DNA of 64,000 nt from an uncultured Pelagimonas sp. GTDB taxonomy: Bacteria; Pseudomonadota; Alphaproteobacteria; Rhodobacterales; Rhodobacteraceae. Shown one piece after another: positions 7,728-16,160 of the stretch. The DNA lies in the NCBI GenBank assembly GCA_947497905.1, contig CANMIH010000001.1:1170359-1234358 (forward strand). The letters are read 5' to 3'. Both the position numbers and the translations under genes were made by a program. Position 1 is the stretch's first letter, and each line of letters begins with the position of its first letter. A model generated the notes under the pieces. The model saw only the letters and a list, made by a program, of their open reading frames with translations. It was not told the origin of the DNA and made no database searches.

Positions 7728-8828
7728 ATGGTTCGCATTCATCTGCCTGGTTACTTTCCCGAGACCCTGAAAAGCGGGAACATCCGCCACCGCGTGCGGG
7801 TTGAGGGCCAGAAGAAAATCAAAATCACGATCCCACACGGTCCCAGCCATCCGGATTTCTTACGATATTACAATGCTGCACGAGCAGGTATTCGCGTCGA
7901 GAAATCCGACAATATTGAAGCGGTTCCGGTTGAAGGCAGCGTTGATTGGCTTGTGCGTGCATACCTCGTGCACCTCTCGCAGCAGGTGGAAATTGGCGAC
8001 GCCAGTCCCTACACCTTGCGCCAACGAAAAGGTCTGGCAGAGCACCTACTTAATCAGAAAAGCTCGAGCAAAAACTCAAGCGGTAAACTCTATCGCAATC
8101 TGCCAATGGCAATCCCGCAGAGCGAGTTGATCATCTACCGTGACAGCCTCATGGGAACGCCAGGCAAGGCAAAGAACTCATTCAAGTTTCTAAAGGCGAT
8201 GTTCAAATGGGCGGTTGACCGGGGTCACTGCAACGTAAATCCAGCCGAAGGCATCACCGTCAGATACAAGAGCCGAGGCGGGGCTACCCCCTGGACGATC
8301 GAGGATCTTGAAAAATTCAAAGCGGCCCATCCCTTCGGCTCCACAGCTCACCTTGCACTAACGCTTTTCATGTTCACCGCTTGCCGTATCGGTGACGCGA
8401 TTACGCTGGGTCGCGCCAATGAGTTTCCCCACAACGGCCGCATGTGGCTGCGCTGGCAACCTAGCAAGAAAGGATCCAAGCTTGTCGAGATCCCCATGAT
8501 GCCGCCGCTTGAGCGCGCCCTGAGGGCTCAAACAGTGGTAGGGCCGACCTACATCATGACGGAACACGGACGTCCATTCCGGTCGCCTGAGGGCCTCAGG
8601 AACAGAATGGCCACTTGGTGCAAAGAAGCCGAGATAACCGGGCGCAGCTCGCACGGGATACGCAAGGCTGCCGGCCACCTTCTCGCCCTAAACGGCGCGA
8701 CCCAATACGAAATCATGAGCATCCACGGGCACGCTCAGGCTGCGACCTCTCAGGTTTATACAGATGGGGTCGAGCGAACCCGCTTGGCAGACCAAGCAAT
8801 GGACAAATTGAAGGGCATGGATTGGTAA
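7728..8828 (+). CDS. Tyrosine-type site-specific integrase
   Basis: 366 residues from the ATG at 7728; an upstream frame from 7689 would overlap the excisionase-like gene and is less likely. The C-terminal catalytic domain has the expected tyrosine-recombinase residues: R220 in ACRIGDA, H309 and R312 in HGIRKA, H333 in HGHAQA and the nucleophile Y344 in VYTDG. A core-binding (SAM-like) domain lies at about residues 70-165. The enzyme should integrate and excise the element at the nearby tRNA-like attachment site. It is the last gene of the element and points to that site. Confidence 0.92.
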   Translation: MVRIHLPGYFPETLKSGNIRHRVRVEGQKKIKITIPHGPSHPDFLRYYNAARAGIRVEKSDNIEAVPVEGSVDWLVRAYLVHLSQQVEIGDASPYTLRQRKGLAEHLLNQKSSSKNSSGKLYRNLPMAIPQSELIIYRDSLMGTPGKAKNSFKFLKAMFKWAVDRGHCNVNPAEGITVRYKSRGGATPWTIEDLEKFKAAHPFGSTAHLALTLFMFTACRIGDAITLGRANEFPHNGRMWLRWQPSKKGSKLVEIPMMPPLERALRAQTVVGPTYIMTEHGRPFRSPEGLRNRMATWCKEAEITGRSSHGIRKAAGHLLALNGATQYEIMSIHGHAQAATSQVYTDGVERTRLADQAMDKLKGMDW

Positions 8829-8830
8829 AA

Positions 8831-8862
8831 GTGCCCCACGCGATTTCGGGGTGCCCCACGCG
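8831..8862 (+). repeat. 12-bp direct repeat next to the integrase
   Basis: GTGCCCCACGCG occurs at 8831-8842 and again at 8851-8862, starting two bases after the integrase stop codon. Two close direct repeats between an integrase gene and an attachment site are typical of arm-type integrase or excisionase binding sites. The role is inferred from position. Confidence 0.6.
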
Positions 8863-8906
8863 CAAGATTTATCAGATTAATTACAATCACTTAAGCACCC
8901 CCGAGT

Positions 8907-8925
8907 AGTCCCTCCGGGCCTGCCA
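8907..8925 (+). other. Candidate attachment site: 3' end of a tRNA gene
   Basis: AGTCCCTCCGGGCCTGCCA reads as the end of a tRNA gene: 3' half of a T-stem, an acceptor strand ending CGGGCCT, a discriminator base and an encoded CCA. It would pair with a 5' end AGGCCCG, as found in some alphaproteobacterial tRNA-Trp genes. No tRNA body precedes it, so it is a lone fragment. Integrases often insert at tRNA 3' ends and leave such a copy at the far end. The intact gene should lie left of this window on the same strand. Confidence 0.65.
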
Positions 8926-8966
8926 AATCTCACCGGAGAACTGGTTTTGCGCCGATTGAATCGGCC

Positions 8967-8999
8967 AAAAAAATGCCCCCGATCCACAAGACCGAGGGC
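8967..8999 (-). terminator. Rho-independent terminator of the cox operon
   Basis: On the minus strand, downstream of coxM, GCCCTCGGTC pairs with GATCGGGGGC (two G-U pairs) and is followed by ATTTTTTT. It closes the cox operon just before the end of the integrated element. Confidence 0.8.
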
Positions 9000-9022
9000 G
9001 TAATTTGCACGAAAACAGGATT

Positions 9023-9808
9023 TTATTGCGCAGCCGCAACCGCTCGTTTGGTCATCACGCCAATCAAATGCGCACGATAAGCCGCTGAGCCATGCAGATC
9101 GGTGATCATGCCATCTGCATCCACGGACACCCCGTCCAACGCCTCAGCAGAGAAATTCGCGCTCAGCGCATCCTCAGCCGCGCTCCAACGGAAAACCCCA
9201 TCCTCTGAGCCACCCGTTACAGCGACCCGCACGCCGTCGGCGTATTTGGCCACAAACACCCCAACCATCGCAAAGCGCGAGGCAGGTTGTTCGAATTTCA
9301 TATATGCCGCAGCCTCAGGTACCGGAAAGCGCACCGATGTGATGATCTCGCCTTCCTCAAGGGCTGTGGTAAACAACCCATCAAAGAAATCATCCGCCGC
9401 AATCTCACGCGTGTTGGTGACAATTGTCGCCCCCGACGCCAGGGCCGCCGATGGATAACAGGCAGCCGGGTCGTTGTTGGCCAGCGATCCGCCAATAGTG
9501 CCACGATTGCGCACAGCCGGGTCGCCAATCCCTCCGGCCAAAGCGGCCAATGCAGGGTAAGCCGAAGCCTCTGCTGCGACAGTGGCATGATTGGTGCCGC
9601 CACCAATGCTCAGGGCGCCATCTTCTGCGCAAACCCCTTTCATCTCAGCGATACCTGTCAGGCTCACCAAGGTTTCCGGGCTGGCCAGACGCTGTTTCAG
9701 CGTCGGGATCAGAGTCTGCCCCCCACCAAGCGCCTGCGCCTCATCTTTGCCCAGAGCCGCAACCGCATCAGCCACGGTGCTAGGGCGTCCTATTTCAAAC
9801 GAATACAT
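9023..9808 (-). CDS. coxM: CO-dehydrogenase-like medium (FAD) subunit
   Basis: 261 residues from the ATG at 9808, which has AGGAG in front; an upstream start at 9856 is rejected. The FAD-binding signatures of the family are present: GGGQTLIP near residue 28 and TIGGSLANNDP near residue 105. The subunit passes electrons from the iron-sulfur subunit to FAD in the molybdenum hydroxylase complex. It is the last gene of the operon coxG-S-L-M. Length is a little short of the usual 280 or so. The substrate of form II enzymes is not settled, so CO oxidation should not be assumed. Confidence 0.9.
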   Translation of the reverse strand: MYSFEIGRPSTVADAVAALGKDEAQALGGGQTLIPTLKQRLASPETLVSLTGIAEMKGVCAEDGALSIGGGTNHATVAAEASAYPALAALAGGIGDPAVRNRGTIGGSLANNDPAACYPSAALASGATIVTNTREIAADDFFDGLFTTALEEGEIITSVRFPVPEAAAYMKFEQPASRFAMVGVFVAKYADGVRVAVTGGSEDGVFRWSAAEDALSANFSAEALDGVSVDADGMITDLHGSAAYRAHLIGVMTKRAVAAAQ

Positions 9809-9904
9809 CGTCTTCTCCTCTCTGACCTTTGAAACCAAACGGTTTCCAATGGCCAAAAACCACGTTCGGGGTCCGGGACATCTGCCCCGGACACCCTCTC
9901 AAAC

Positions 9905-12268
9905 TCAACCGTGCATCGCCGCCCAGACACGTCCTGGCGAGGCCGGCATGTCCATGTGATCCACCTTAAAGCCGCCCGACTGCATCGCGTCGATCACCGC
10001 ATTGATCACCGAGGGGGGCGAGCCAATTGCGCCGGCCTCACCACAGCCCTTCACCCCCAGTGGGTTATGGGTACAGGGTGTCTGGCAGGAATGATCAACG
10101 GTGTAGAATGGCAAATCATCGGCACGGGGCATGGCATAATCCATGTATGACGCGCTCAGAAGCTGACCATTCTCATCATAGGCGGCATTCTCCAGAAGCG
10201 CCTGACCTACGCCCTGCCCGATGCCGCCATGCACCTGACCTTCGACGATCATCGGATTGACAACATTGCCAAAATCATCGGCTGCCGAGAACCGTTCGAT
10301 CGTCACTTTTCCCGTATCCGGATCAAGCTCGACCTCACAGGCATAGGCGCCCGAGGGATAGGTGAAGTTCGCCGGATCATAAAAGGCGGTTTCTTCCAAC
10401 CCCGGTTCGATGTCTTCCAGCGGATAGTTGTGCGGCACATAAGCCGCGAGGGTCACATCCCCCCAGGCCACGGATTTATCGGTACCTGCCACACTGAACT
10501 GACCGTCTTTCAACTCGATGTCAGCATCTGAAGCTTCCATAAGATGCGCGGCGATCTTTTTGGCTTTGTTGATGATTTTCTCGGTGGCACGCACCATCGC
10601 CGAGCCACAGACGGCCAGAGATCGCGATCCATAGGTGCCCATGCCAAAAGGAACTTTGGACGTATCCCCATGCACAATCTCAACCATGCTCTCATCAATG
10701 CCCAGCATCTCGGCCACAACCTGTGGAAAGGCTGTTTCGTGCCCCTGCCCGTGGCTATGCGCGCCAACCATCACACTGATCGACCCGGTGGCGTTCACAC
10801 GCACCGTTGCGGCGTCATAAAGCCCCGCACGGGCGCCAAGCTGTCCCACCAGATTTGAGGGCGCAATACCGCAGGCCTCGATGTAACAGTTCACGCCAAG
10901 CCCACGCAGTTTCCCGTTTTTCTCGCTCTCGGCACGCCGCGCAGCAAAACCTGAAAGATCTGCAATCTCTTCCAGTTTGTCCATCGTGGCAACATAGTCT
11001 CCGGTGTCATATTCCACCGCCACCGGCGTGGCATAGGGGAACTCAGAGATAAAGTTCTGGCGACGGAGTGCAATGGGATCCACGCCCAGTTCACGGGCGG
11101 CTTTGTCGACCACGCGCTCGATCTGGAACGTGGCCTCGGGACGACCGGCACCGCGATAGGCGTCCACCGGGACCGTGTTGGTGAATACGGCCTTCACGTT
11201 GGTATAAACCAGTGGCGTTTTATAGTTGCCCGCGAGCAGTGTCCCATGCAGCCAGGTCGGCACAGACGACGCGAAGGTCGACAGGTAAGCCCCCATATTT
11301 GCATAGGTATCACAGCGCAACGCCGTGAAATTGTTGTCTGCATCCAGCGCCAGTTCGATCTTGGTCACATGGTCACGCCCATGGGCGTCGGACATAAAGG
11401 CCTCAGACCGGCTGGCAGTCCATTTCACTGGCCGGTTGCATGCTTTGGAGGCAAAGGTGACAAATGCCTCTTCCGCGTAGTGGAAGATCTTGGTGCCAAA
11501 TCCTCCGCCAACATCCGGCGCGATCACGGTCAGTTTGTGTTCTGGAATTCCCAGAACAAAGGCCCCCATCAAAAGACGGATCACATGAGGGTTCTGGCTT
11601 GTGGTGTGCAGCGTCGAATGGTCGTTGGCTCGGCTATATTCACCTAGCGCCACGCGCGGCTCCATGGGGTTGGCCACAAGGCGGTTGTTGCGCAGTTCAA
11701 GCGTGGTCACGTGGGCTGCGTTTTTGATCGCTTCATCCACGGCCGCGCGATTGTCTTCGACAAAGCCCCATTCGTAACACAGGTTGTCGCCAAGATCGTC
11801 GTGAACCAAAGCCGATCCATCCGCCAGAGCCGCCTTCATATCGACAACAGCGGGCAGCTCTTCAATATCCAGCTCAATCGCCTCGGCCGCATTGCGGGCT
11901 TCTTCCAGACTGTCGGCAACGATGGCCGCGATCGGATCCCCAACGTGGCGCACTTTTCCTTGCGCTAGAACAGGATGCGCGGGTTCCTTCATAGGTTCAC
12001 CATGCAGGTCGGTCACCTGCCAGCCACAGGGGATGCTCCCCACACCTTCGAAATCGGCACCGGTAAAAATGCGCACAACACCGGGCATATCTGCCGCGGC
12101 ACTGGTGTCGATCTTGGTGATTTTGCCATGCGCCACATCTGAGCGCAGAAAATGGACATAGGCCTGTCCGTAAACATTGATGTCGTCGGTATAATTCCCG
12201 GCGCCGGTCAAAAAGCGTACGTCTTCGCGCCGCTTTGGACTCGCGCCAATGCCATGATCTTTCGGCAT
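9905..12268 (-). CDS. coxL: Form II CO-dehydrogenase-like large (molybdenum) subunit
   Basis: 787 residues from the ATG at 12268, with GGGAGGA before it. It belongs to the xanthine oxidase family large subunits that hold the molybdopterin cytosine dinucleotide cofactor. The active-site loop reads AYRGAGR (370-376), the form II (BMS) signature, not the AYXCSFR of form I CO dehydrogenase. The GGGFGTK segment of the cofactor site is also present. The gene order S-L-M likewise fits form II. Form II enzymes are common in roseobacters, and their ability to use CO is doubtful. The enzyme is cytoplasmic and forms a heterohexamer with CoxS and CoxM. Confidence 0.93.
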   Translation of the reverse strand: MPKDHGIGASPKRREDVRFLTGAGNYTDDINVYGQAYVHFLRSDVAHGKITKIDTSAAADMPGVVRIFTGADFEGVGSIPCGWQVTDLHGEPMKEPAHPVLAQGKVRHVGDPIAAIVADSLEEARNAAEAIELDIEELPAVVDMKAALADGSALVHDDLGDNLCYEWGFVEDNRAAVDEAIKNAAHVTTLELRNNRLVANPMEPRVALGEYSRANDHSTLHTTSQNPHVIRLLMGAFVLGIPEHKLTVIAPDVGGGFGTKIFHYAEEAFVTFASKACNRPVKWTASRSEAFMSDAHGRDHVTKIELALDADNNFTALRCDTYANMGAYLSTFASSVPTWLHGTLLAGNYKTPLVYTNVKAVFTNTVPVDAYRGAGRPEATFQIERVVDKAARELGVDPIALRRQNFISEFPYATPVAVEYDTGDYVATMDKLEEIADLSGFAARRAESEKNGKLRGLGVNCYIEACGIAPSNLVGQLGARAGLYDAATVRVNATGSISVMVGAHSHGQGHETAFPQVVAEMLGIDESMVEIVHGDTSKVPFGMGTYGSRSLAVCGSAMVRATEKIINKAKKIAAHLMEASDADIELKDGQFSVAGTDKSVAWGDVTLAAYVPHNYPLEDIEPGLEETAFYDPANFTYPSGAYACEVELDPDTGKVTIERFSAADDFGNVVNPMIVEGQVHGGIGQGVGQALLENAAYDENGQLLSASYMDYAMPRADDLPFYTVDHSCQTPCTHNPLGVKGCGEAGAIGSPPSVINAVIDAMQSGGFKVDHMDMPASPGRVWAAMHG

Positions 12269-12353
12269 GGTAATTCCTCCCTTGGGTCGGCAGTGTCTGC
12301 CTGCCTTGCACAATTACTTTTTTGACGCGGCCTCCTCCTGCCGCGATCAAAAA

Positions 12354-12839
12354 TCACTCAGCTGCGATAGATGACACATCCTGCCCGGATGCGGCCATGA
12401 TCGCTTTGACGATATTGTGGTAGCCGGTGCAGCGGCACAGGTTGCCTTCCAGATAATCGCGCACCTCGGCTTCGGTGGGTTTGGGATTGTCTTTCAGAAG
12501 GGCCGCCGCAGACATCACCATGCCCGGTGTGCAAAATCCGCACTGAAGCCCGTGGTGATCTTGAAAGGCCTGTTGGATCACGCTCAAGGTGCCATCGGGG
12601 CTTGCCATGCCTTCGATGGTGGCCACTTCAGCCCCATCCGCTTCGGCGGCAAACATGGTACAACCTTTCACGGCCTCGCCATTTACATGAATAACACAGG
12701 CCCCGCATTGCGACGTATCACAGCCAACATGGGTGCCAGTCAGACGCAATTCGTCACGCAAGAATTCGGTCATCAGGGTGTTCCCCTTGACCGATTTGGT
12801 GACGGATTTTCCGTTCACCTTTAGTGTAACTTCTACCAT
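12354..12839 (-). CDS. coxS: CO-dehydrogenase-like small (2Fe-2S) subunit
   Basis: 161 residues with the two [2Fe-2S] domains of this subunit. The plant-ferredoxin type cluster is held by C40, C45, C48 and C60 (CDTSQCGAC). The second cluster uses C100, C103, C135 and C137 (CGFCTPG and CRCTGY). It relays electrons from the molybdenum site in CoxL to FAD in CoxM. It lies 85 bp upstream of coxL and 59 bp downstream of coxG in the same direction. Confidence 0.94.
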   Translation of the reverse strand: MVEVTLKVNGKSVTKSVKGNTLMTEFLRDELRLTGTHVGCDTSQCGACVIHVNGEAVKGCTMFAAEADGAEVATIEGMASPDGTLSVIQQAFQDHHGLQCGFCTPGMVMSAAALLKDNPKPTEAEVRDYLEGNLCRCTGYHNIVKAIMAASGQDVSSIAAE

Positions 12840-12898
12840 TAACTCCTCCCTGGAATTTTATAAATTATGATCTGGGTCAGATGTTTATCGGAAACTCT

Positions 12899-13417
12899 TC
12901 ACGAGACGATGCGTTTGATCCATCCCTTTTTCTCCTCAGATCCGTCAGCAGATGCATCATCAACGGCATCCTCTAATGGACCTTCGATAGCCTCTTGAAA
13001 GTTGGTGAAAAACTGGTCCGCCATTTTCTTGGCAAACCCGTCTACAATGCGACTTCCGAGCTGAGCTAGCTTACCGCCGACTTTGGCCTCGACGTCGTAA
13101 TGCAACAGCGTCCCGGTCTCTGTGGGTTCAAGCCGTACATCGGCGCCACCTTTGGCAAATCCAGCGGCGCCCCCTTTCCCTTCACCAGACAGATGCAGGC
13201 TTTGGGGTTCGACCAAATCAGACAGGGTTACCTTACCTTTGAAGGTGGCTTTAACAGGACCCACTTTCTGCACCACAACCGCTTCGAACCCGTCCGCTGC
13301 ATTGCCTGACATCTCAGTACAGCCAGGTACACAGGATTTCAAAACTTCAGGATCCAGAATTGCGGCCCAAACCACGTCGGGCGTGGCATTGATTTCGCGG
13401 GAATCGCTCATTTGCAT
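12899..13417 (-). CDS. coxG: CoxG-like SRPBCC protein
   Basis: 172 residues from the ATG at 13417 (a second ATG follows at 13411). The first 145 residues match the CoxG/SRPBCC fold: a start like SREINATPDVVWAAILDPE, then CVPGCTE. The last 25 residues are acidic with a basic end (KKGWIKRIVS), which could form a membrane-associating tail. CoxG has been linked to membrane attachment of CO dehydrogenase and to binding its electron acceptor. It is the first gene of the operon, an unusual but known place. Confidence 0.85.
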   Translation of the reverse strand: MQMSDSREINATPDVVWAAILDPEVLKSCVPGCTEMSGNAADGFEAVVVQKVGPVKATFKGKVTLSDLVEPQSLHLSGEGKGGAAGFAKGGADVRLEPTETGTLLHYDVEAKVGGKLAQLGSRIVDGFAKKMADQFFTNFQEAIEGPLEDAVDDASADGSEEKKGWIKRIVS

Positions 13418-13530
13418 GGGTAAGACCTCTCTTCTCGATGTGAGCTTAGGCGCGGGAACCGGTGTCGCATATAAGACCAATGGCGCAATTTGGCCTGCCA
13501 AAGCCAAATTCCATAGCGTTCAGGCCAGTT

Positions 13531-15072
13531 CTAACGCGCTTTGAACAGGCCACCGAGAATACCGCGCACCAAACGACGCCCGGTGGTGCCGGTCAGTTCT
13601 TTGACGACCATATCGGTCATTGCCTCTCCAAAACTGGGCTTCTTACGCAGGCGTCGCGACGTTGACCGGCCAACACGCGCTCCAGAATAGCGCCGCGCAG
13701 CCTGATATTCACGCGCCACAGGTTCAAGGTTCTCTTCATCCTGTTCCGAGACCTCAGCAGCCGCGGCGGCCTGTTCGGAGCGTTGTTTCAACATCTCATA
13801 GGCCGAGTGGCGATCCAAGGGCGTCGCATATTTCTGATCAAGGTCGGAGCGCTTTATCACCTCGCGCCGAGCTTCGTCGGACAACGGACCAAGCTGGGAG
13901 GACGGAGGACGGATCAATGTGCGTTGAACAATGCCCGGGACGCCTTTTTTTCCAAGCATCGAGGTGACGGCTTCGCCCACCCCGACCTCACGTATGGCGC
14001 TTTCGGTATCAAATGCGGGATTTTCGCGATATGTCTCAGCGGCAAGGCGTAGCGCTTTACGATCTCTCGCCGTAAAGGCGCGCAGCGCATGTTGAATGCG
14101 ATTGCCAAGCTGGCCCAGCACGTCCTCGGGAATATCGTCGGGGTTCTGAGTGACAAAATAGACCCCTACGCCCTTGGATCGGATCAGGCGTGCCACCTGT
14201 TCAACTTTATCGATCAAGGCCTTAGGGGCGTCATCGAAGAGCAAATGCGCCTCATCAAAGAAAAACACCAGTTTTGGCTTCTCGGGGTCACCAACTTCGG
14301 GCAGTTCTTCAAACAGTTCTGACAGCAGCCATAATAGGAATGTCGCGTAGAGACGGGGGCGTCCCATCAAGGCGTCCGCGGCAAGGATGTTAACCTGTCC
14401 CTGCCCCATCGCATCCACACGCATCAGATCGGCAAGTGCAAGCGCAGGCTCGCCAAACAGCCGCCCACCCCCTTCGTTCTCCAAAACAAGCAGACGCCGC
14501 TGAATGGCACCAATCGAGGCCGTGGAAATATTACCATAGCGCAGTGTCAATTCCTGACGGTTCTCGCCAACCCATACCAACATCGCGCGCAAGTCTGTCA
14601 GATCAAGTAGCGGAAGGCCTTCTTCGTCTGACAGGCGGAAAGCAATATTGAGAATGCCCTCTTGCGCCTCTGACAGATCGAGCAGCCGCGCTAGCAGCAA
14701 AGGCCCCATTTCCGCGACGGTGGTCCGGACAGGATGCCCCTTCTCGCCAAACAGATCCCAGAAGGTCACCGGGCATTTGCCATATACATAATCAAGGAAA
14801 CCAATGGTCTGCGCCCTAGATTGAAAGGCATCGTGCAATTTGTGGGTCTGAGACCCTGCCGCCGCCAATCCAGAAAGATCGCCTTTGACATCCGCCAGAA
14901 AAACCGGAACTCCGGCCCTTGAAAATCCTTCGGCCATGATCTGCAATGTGACTGTTTTTCCGGTGCCTGTGGCGCCTGCAATCAACCCGTGACGGTTTGC
15001 GTATTTCAGATCCAAACACTGCTTTTCGGCATAGTTTTCGCCACCACCACCGAGAAAAAGTTTATTATTCAT
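13531..15072 (-). CDS. HerA-like ATPase, DUF853 family
   Basis: 513 residues from the ATG at 15072; a longer frame to 15105 lacks a ribosome-binding site. It has a Walker A motif GATGTGKT at residues 33-40 and a Walker B FFFDEAHLLF in the middle. The family (YjgR type) is related to the HerA/FtsK translocases. Function is not well known; motor activity on DNA is inferred from the fold. A basic C-terminal region ends the protein. It lies upstream of coxG in the same direction with 113 bp between, so it may or may not be co-transcribed. Confidence 0.85.
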   Translation of the reverse strand: MNNKLFLGGGGENYAEKQCLDLKYANRHGLIAGATGTGKTVTLQIMAEGFSRAGVPVFLADVKGDLSGLAAAGSQTHKLHDAFQSRAQTIGFLDYVYGKCPVTFWDLFGEKGHPVRTTVAEMGPLLLARLLDLSEAQEGILNIAFRLSDEEGLPLLDLTDLRAMLVWVGENRQELTLRYGNISTASIGAIQRRLLVLENEGGGRLFGEPALALADLMRVDAMGQGQVNILAADALMGRPRLYATFLLWLLSELFEELPEVGDPEKPKLVFFFDEAHLLFDDAPKALIDKVEQVARLIRSKGVGVYFVTQNPDDIPEDVLGQLGNRIQHALRAFTARDRKALRLAAETYRENPAFDTESAIREVGVGEAVTSMLGKKGVPGIVQRTLIRPPSSQLGPLSDEARREVIKRSDLDQKYATPLDRHSAYEMLKQRSEQAAAAAEVSEQDEENLEPVAREYQAARRYSGARVGRSTSRRLRKKPSFGEAMTDMVVKELTGTTGRRLVRGILGGLFKAR

Positions 15073-15089
15073 TAAGATGCTCCGACGCC

Positions 15090-15222
15090 ATTCCCTCCAA
15101 AACATACATCCTTAACCAATTCGTGCCAGTCTCATTCCTGTTCCGGAGCAACATGTCCTCTCCGCTCCGGGCAAACTTCCTCCCTGTCAGACTGGCCGCG
15201 CCCCTTGGCGCGGCTTTTTTTT
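15090..15222 (+). ncRNA. Candidate small RNA with CU-rich loops (start approximate)
   Basis: The plus strand shows a hairpin CCGGAGC (15143-15149) with GCTCCGG (15164-15170) whose loop contains CCTCTCC. It is followed by a single-stranded CTTCCTCCC segment and a perfect terminator GCCGCGCC-N4-GGCGCGGC plus eight T (15195-15222). Another CCTCC lies at 15094-15098. CU-rich loops that can pair with ribosome-binding sites are a mark of small regulatory RNAs in Rhodobacterales. The 5' end is not known; no clear promoter is seen. Confidence 0.45.
15195..15222 (+). terminator. Rho-independent terminator
   Basis: Perfect 8-bp stem GCCGCGCC/GGCGCGGC with loop CCTT, then TTTTTTTT. No protein gene on the plus strand precedes it. 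Confidence 0.85.
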
Positions 15223-15255
15223 CGACAAGCCCCTCATTTTCCCGCACAAACCCTG

Positions 15256-15359
15256 TTGACCCACACGCAAGACCGTCATAGCGTGTGGCCAATGACAAAG
15301 TCGGCCAGTCCGACAGGGAGCGAAATGGAAAGGGGCCTTACGGGCCCCTTTCCTTTTTT
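15256..15359 (+). ncRNA. Candidate structured small RNA with three hairpins
   Basis: Three stems follow each other on the plus strand: CCACACGC (15261-15268) with GCGTGTGG (15281-15288), GTCGG-N5-CCGAC (15300-15314), and the terminator GGAAAGGGGCC-N5-GGCCCCTTTCC (15327-15353) with TTTTTT. A possible promoter TTGACC (15256-15261) with TAGCGT 17 bp further overlaps the first stem; if it is used, the transcript starts near 15290 and contains only the last two stems. It may be an independent RNA or a leader of ialB that can terminate early. Confidence 0.4.
15327..15359 (+). terminator. Rho-independent terminator upstream of ialB
   Basis: Perfect 11-bp stem (GGAAAGGGGCC with its complement), 5-base loop and a run of six T. 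It lies 125 bp before the ialB start and would stop any transcript coming from the left. Confidence 0.85.
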
Positions 15360-15484
15360 CCAAGCGCCCCAATCGCGGCAGCAAATCGCCCATTCTTCAA
15401 AAAGTTCAGGTTTTTCGCACCTGACACGCGATTAACTGCGTGTTAATGCAACAGCACAACAATTTCGGATTTCAGGGGAATTCC

Positions 15485-16096
15485 ATGAAAAAATCGCTTC
15501 TCCTTGTGTCTTTGGTTGCAGCCATGAGCGCTGCACCAGCATTTGCACAGACTGCGGAAGAGGCAGCACCGGCAGCTGATCAAGCCGAAGGCATCCGTGC
15601 CGGCGGCAATATCGATCTTGGCCAGACCGAAGCGCCACAAGGCCCGCGCTCTTACTTCAAAGAAGGTTTCAAAGACTGGAAACTTCAGTGTGTTGAAGTC
15701 GAAGGCGCAGAAGAAGACGTTTGCCAGATGTACCAGCTTCTGACCACAGCCGAAGGAGCCAGTGTCGCAGAGGTGTCGATCTTTCAGTTGAAAGACGCCG
15801 GGCAAGCCGTTGCAGGTGGTACCTTTGTTGTGCCTCTGGAAACACTTCTGACTCAGAAACTACGCATTTCGGTAGATGGTTCCAAAGCCCGGATCTACGA
15901 CTACTCGTTCTGCAATCAGATCGGGTGCTATGCGCGCGTCGGCTTTACTCAAGACGATATCAACCGCTTCAAAGCCGGTGCCAAAGCAACTGTGACACTG
16001 ATCCCCGCGCTTGCGCCAGATCAGAAGGTCGAGCTGAACATGTCGCTCTCCGGTTTCACCGCCGCCTTCGACGCATCAACAGCGATGACACAATAA
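15485..16096 (+). CDS. Invasion-associated locus B (IalB) family periplasmic protein
   Basis: 203 residues from the ATG at 15485. A Sec signal peptide (MKKSLLLVSLVAAMSAAPAF, cut after AFA) is followed by an acidic linker and the IalB domain starting at FKDWKLQC. The Cys residues, including the QC and VC pair and the FCNQIGC pair, probably form disulfides. In Bartonella IalB is linked to red-cell invasion, but in free-living alphaproteobacteria the family is periplasmic with no proven role. A terminator follows the gene. Confidence 0.85.
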   Translation: MKKSLLLVSLVAAMSAAPAFAQTAEEAAPAADQAEGIRAGGNIDLGQTEAPQGPRSYFKEGFKDWKLQCVEVEGAEEDVCQMYQLLTTAEGASVAEVSIFQLKDAGQAVAGGTFVVPLETLLTQKLRISVDGSKARIYDYSFCNQIGCYARVGFTQDDINRFKAGAKATVTLIPALAPDQKVELNMSLSGFTAAFDASTAMTQ

Positions 16097-16123
16097 CCAG
16101 ATCTGCAAAGAGCTGATCGGAGA

Positions 16124-16151
16124 AAGGCGCGTCCTATGACGCGCCTTTTTG
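16124..16151 (+). terminator. Terminator of ialB
   Basis: AAGGCGCGTC (16124-16133) pairs with GACGCGCCTT (16138-16147), loop CTAT, followed by TTTTTG on the plus strand. Confidence 0.9.
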
Positions 16152-16160
16152 TTTGCGGTG

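Larger units (their letters stand above)
1..8925. mobile_element. Right part of an integrated genetic element (integrase end)
   Basis: Everything left of about 8925 looks acquired. There is an A+T-rich SNF2-type helicase gene, a run of small overlapping phage-style genes (RecT-like, NYN, C5-methyltransferase-like), an excisionase-like helix-turn-helix gene and a tyrosine integrase. Right after the integrase lie a 12-bp direct repeat and a 19-bp sequence resembling the 3' end of a tRNA gene. Core metabolism (cox operon) starts directly beyond. The left end and the intact tRNA are outside the window, so size and type (prophage remnant, genomic island or integrative conjugative element) cannot be settled. 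No capsid, tail, conjugation or replication genes are visible here. Confidence 0.75.
15073..15484. other. 412-bp intergenic region between divergent genes
   Basis: Apart from the two small-RNA candidates listed separately, the region must hold the promoters for the HerA-like gene (minus) and ialB (plus). No convincing protein-coding frame is present. Two strong plus-strand terminators lie in it although no plus-strand protein gene is upstream, which is the reason to look for small RNAs. Confidence 0.6.

Noticed and set aside
8829..9022. Complete tRNA gene at the integrase end
   Set aside because: Only the 3' end of a tRNA is present; no anticodon or D-arm can be made from the preceding bases.
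13531..15072. HerA-like ATPase as a phage packaging or defence (HerA-NurA/Sir2) gene
   Set aside because: There is no nuclease or Sir2 gene next to it and the protein fits the conserved housekeeping DUF853 family.
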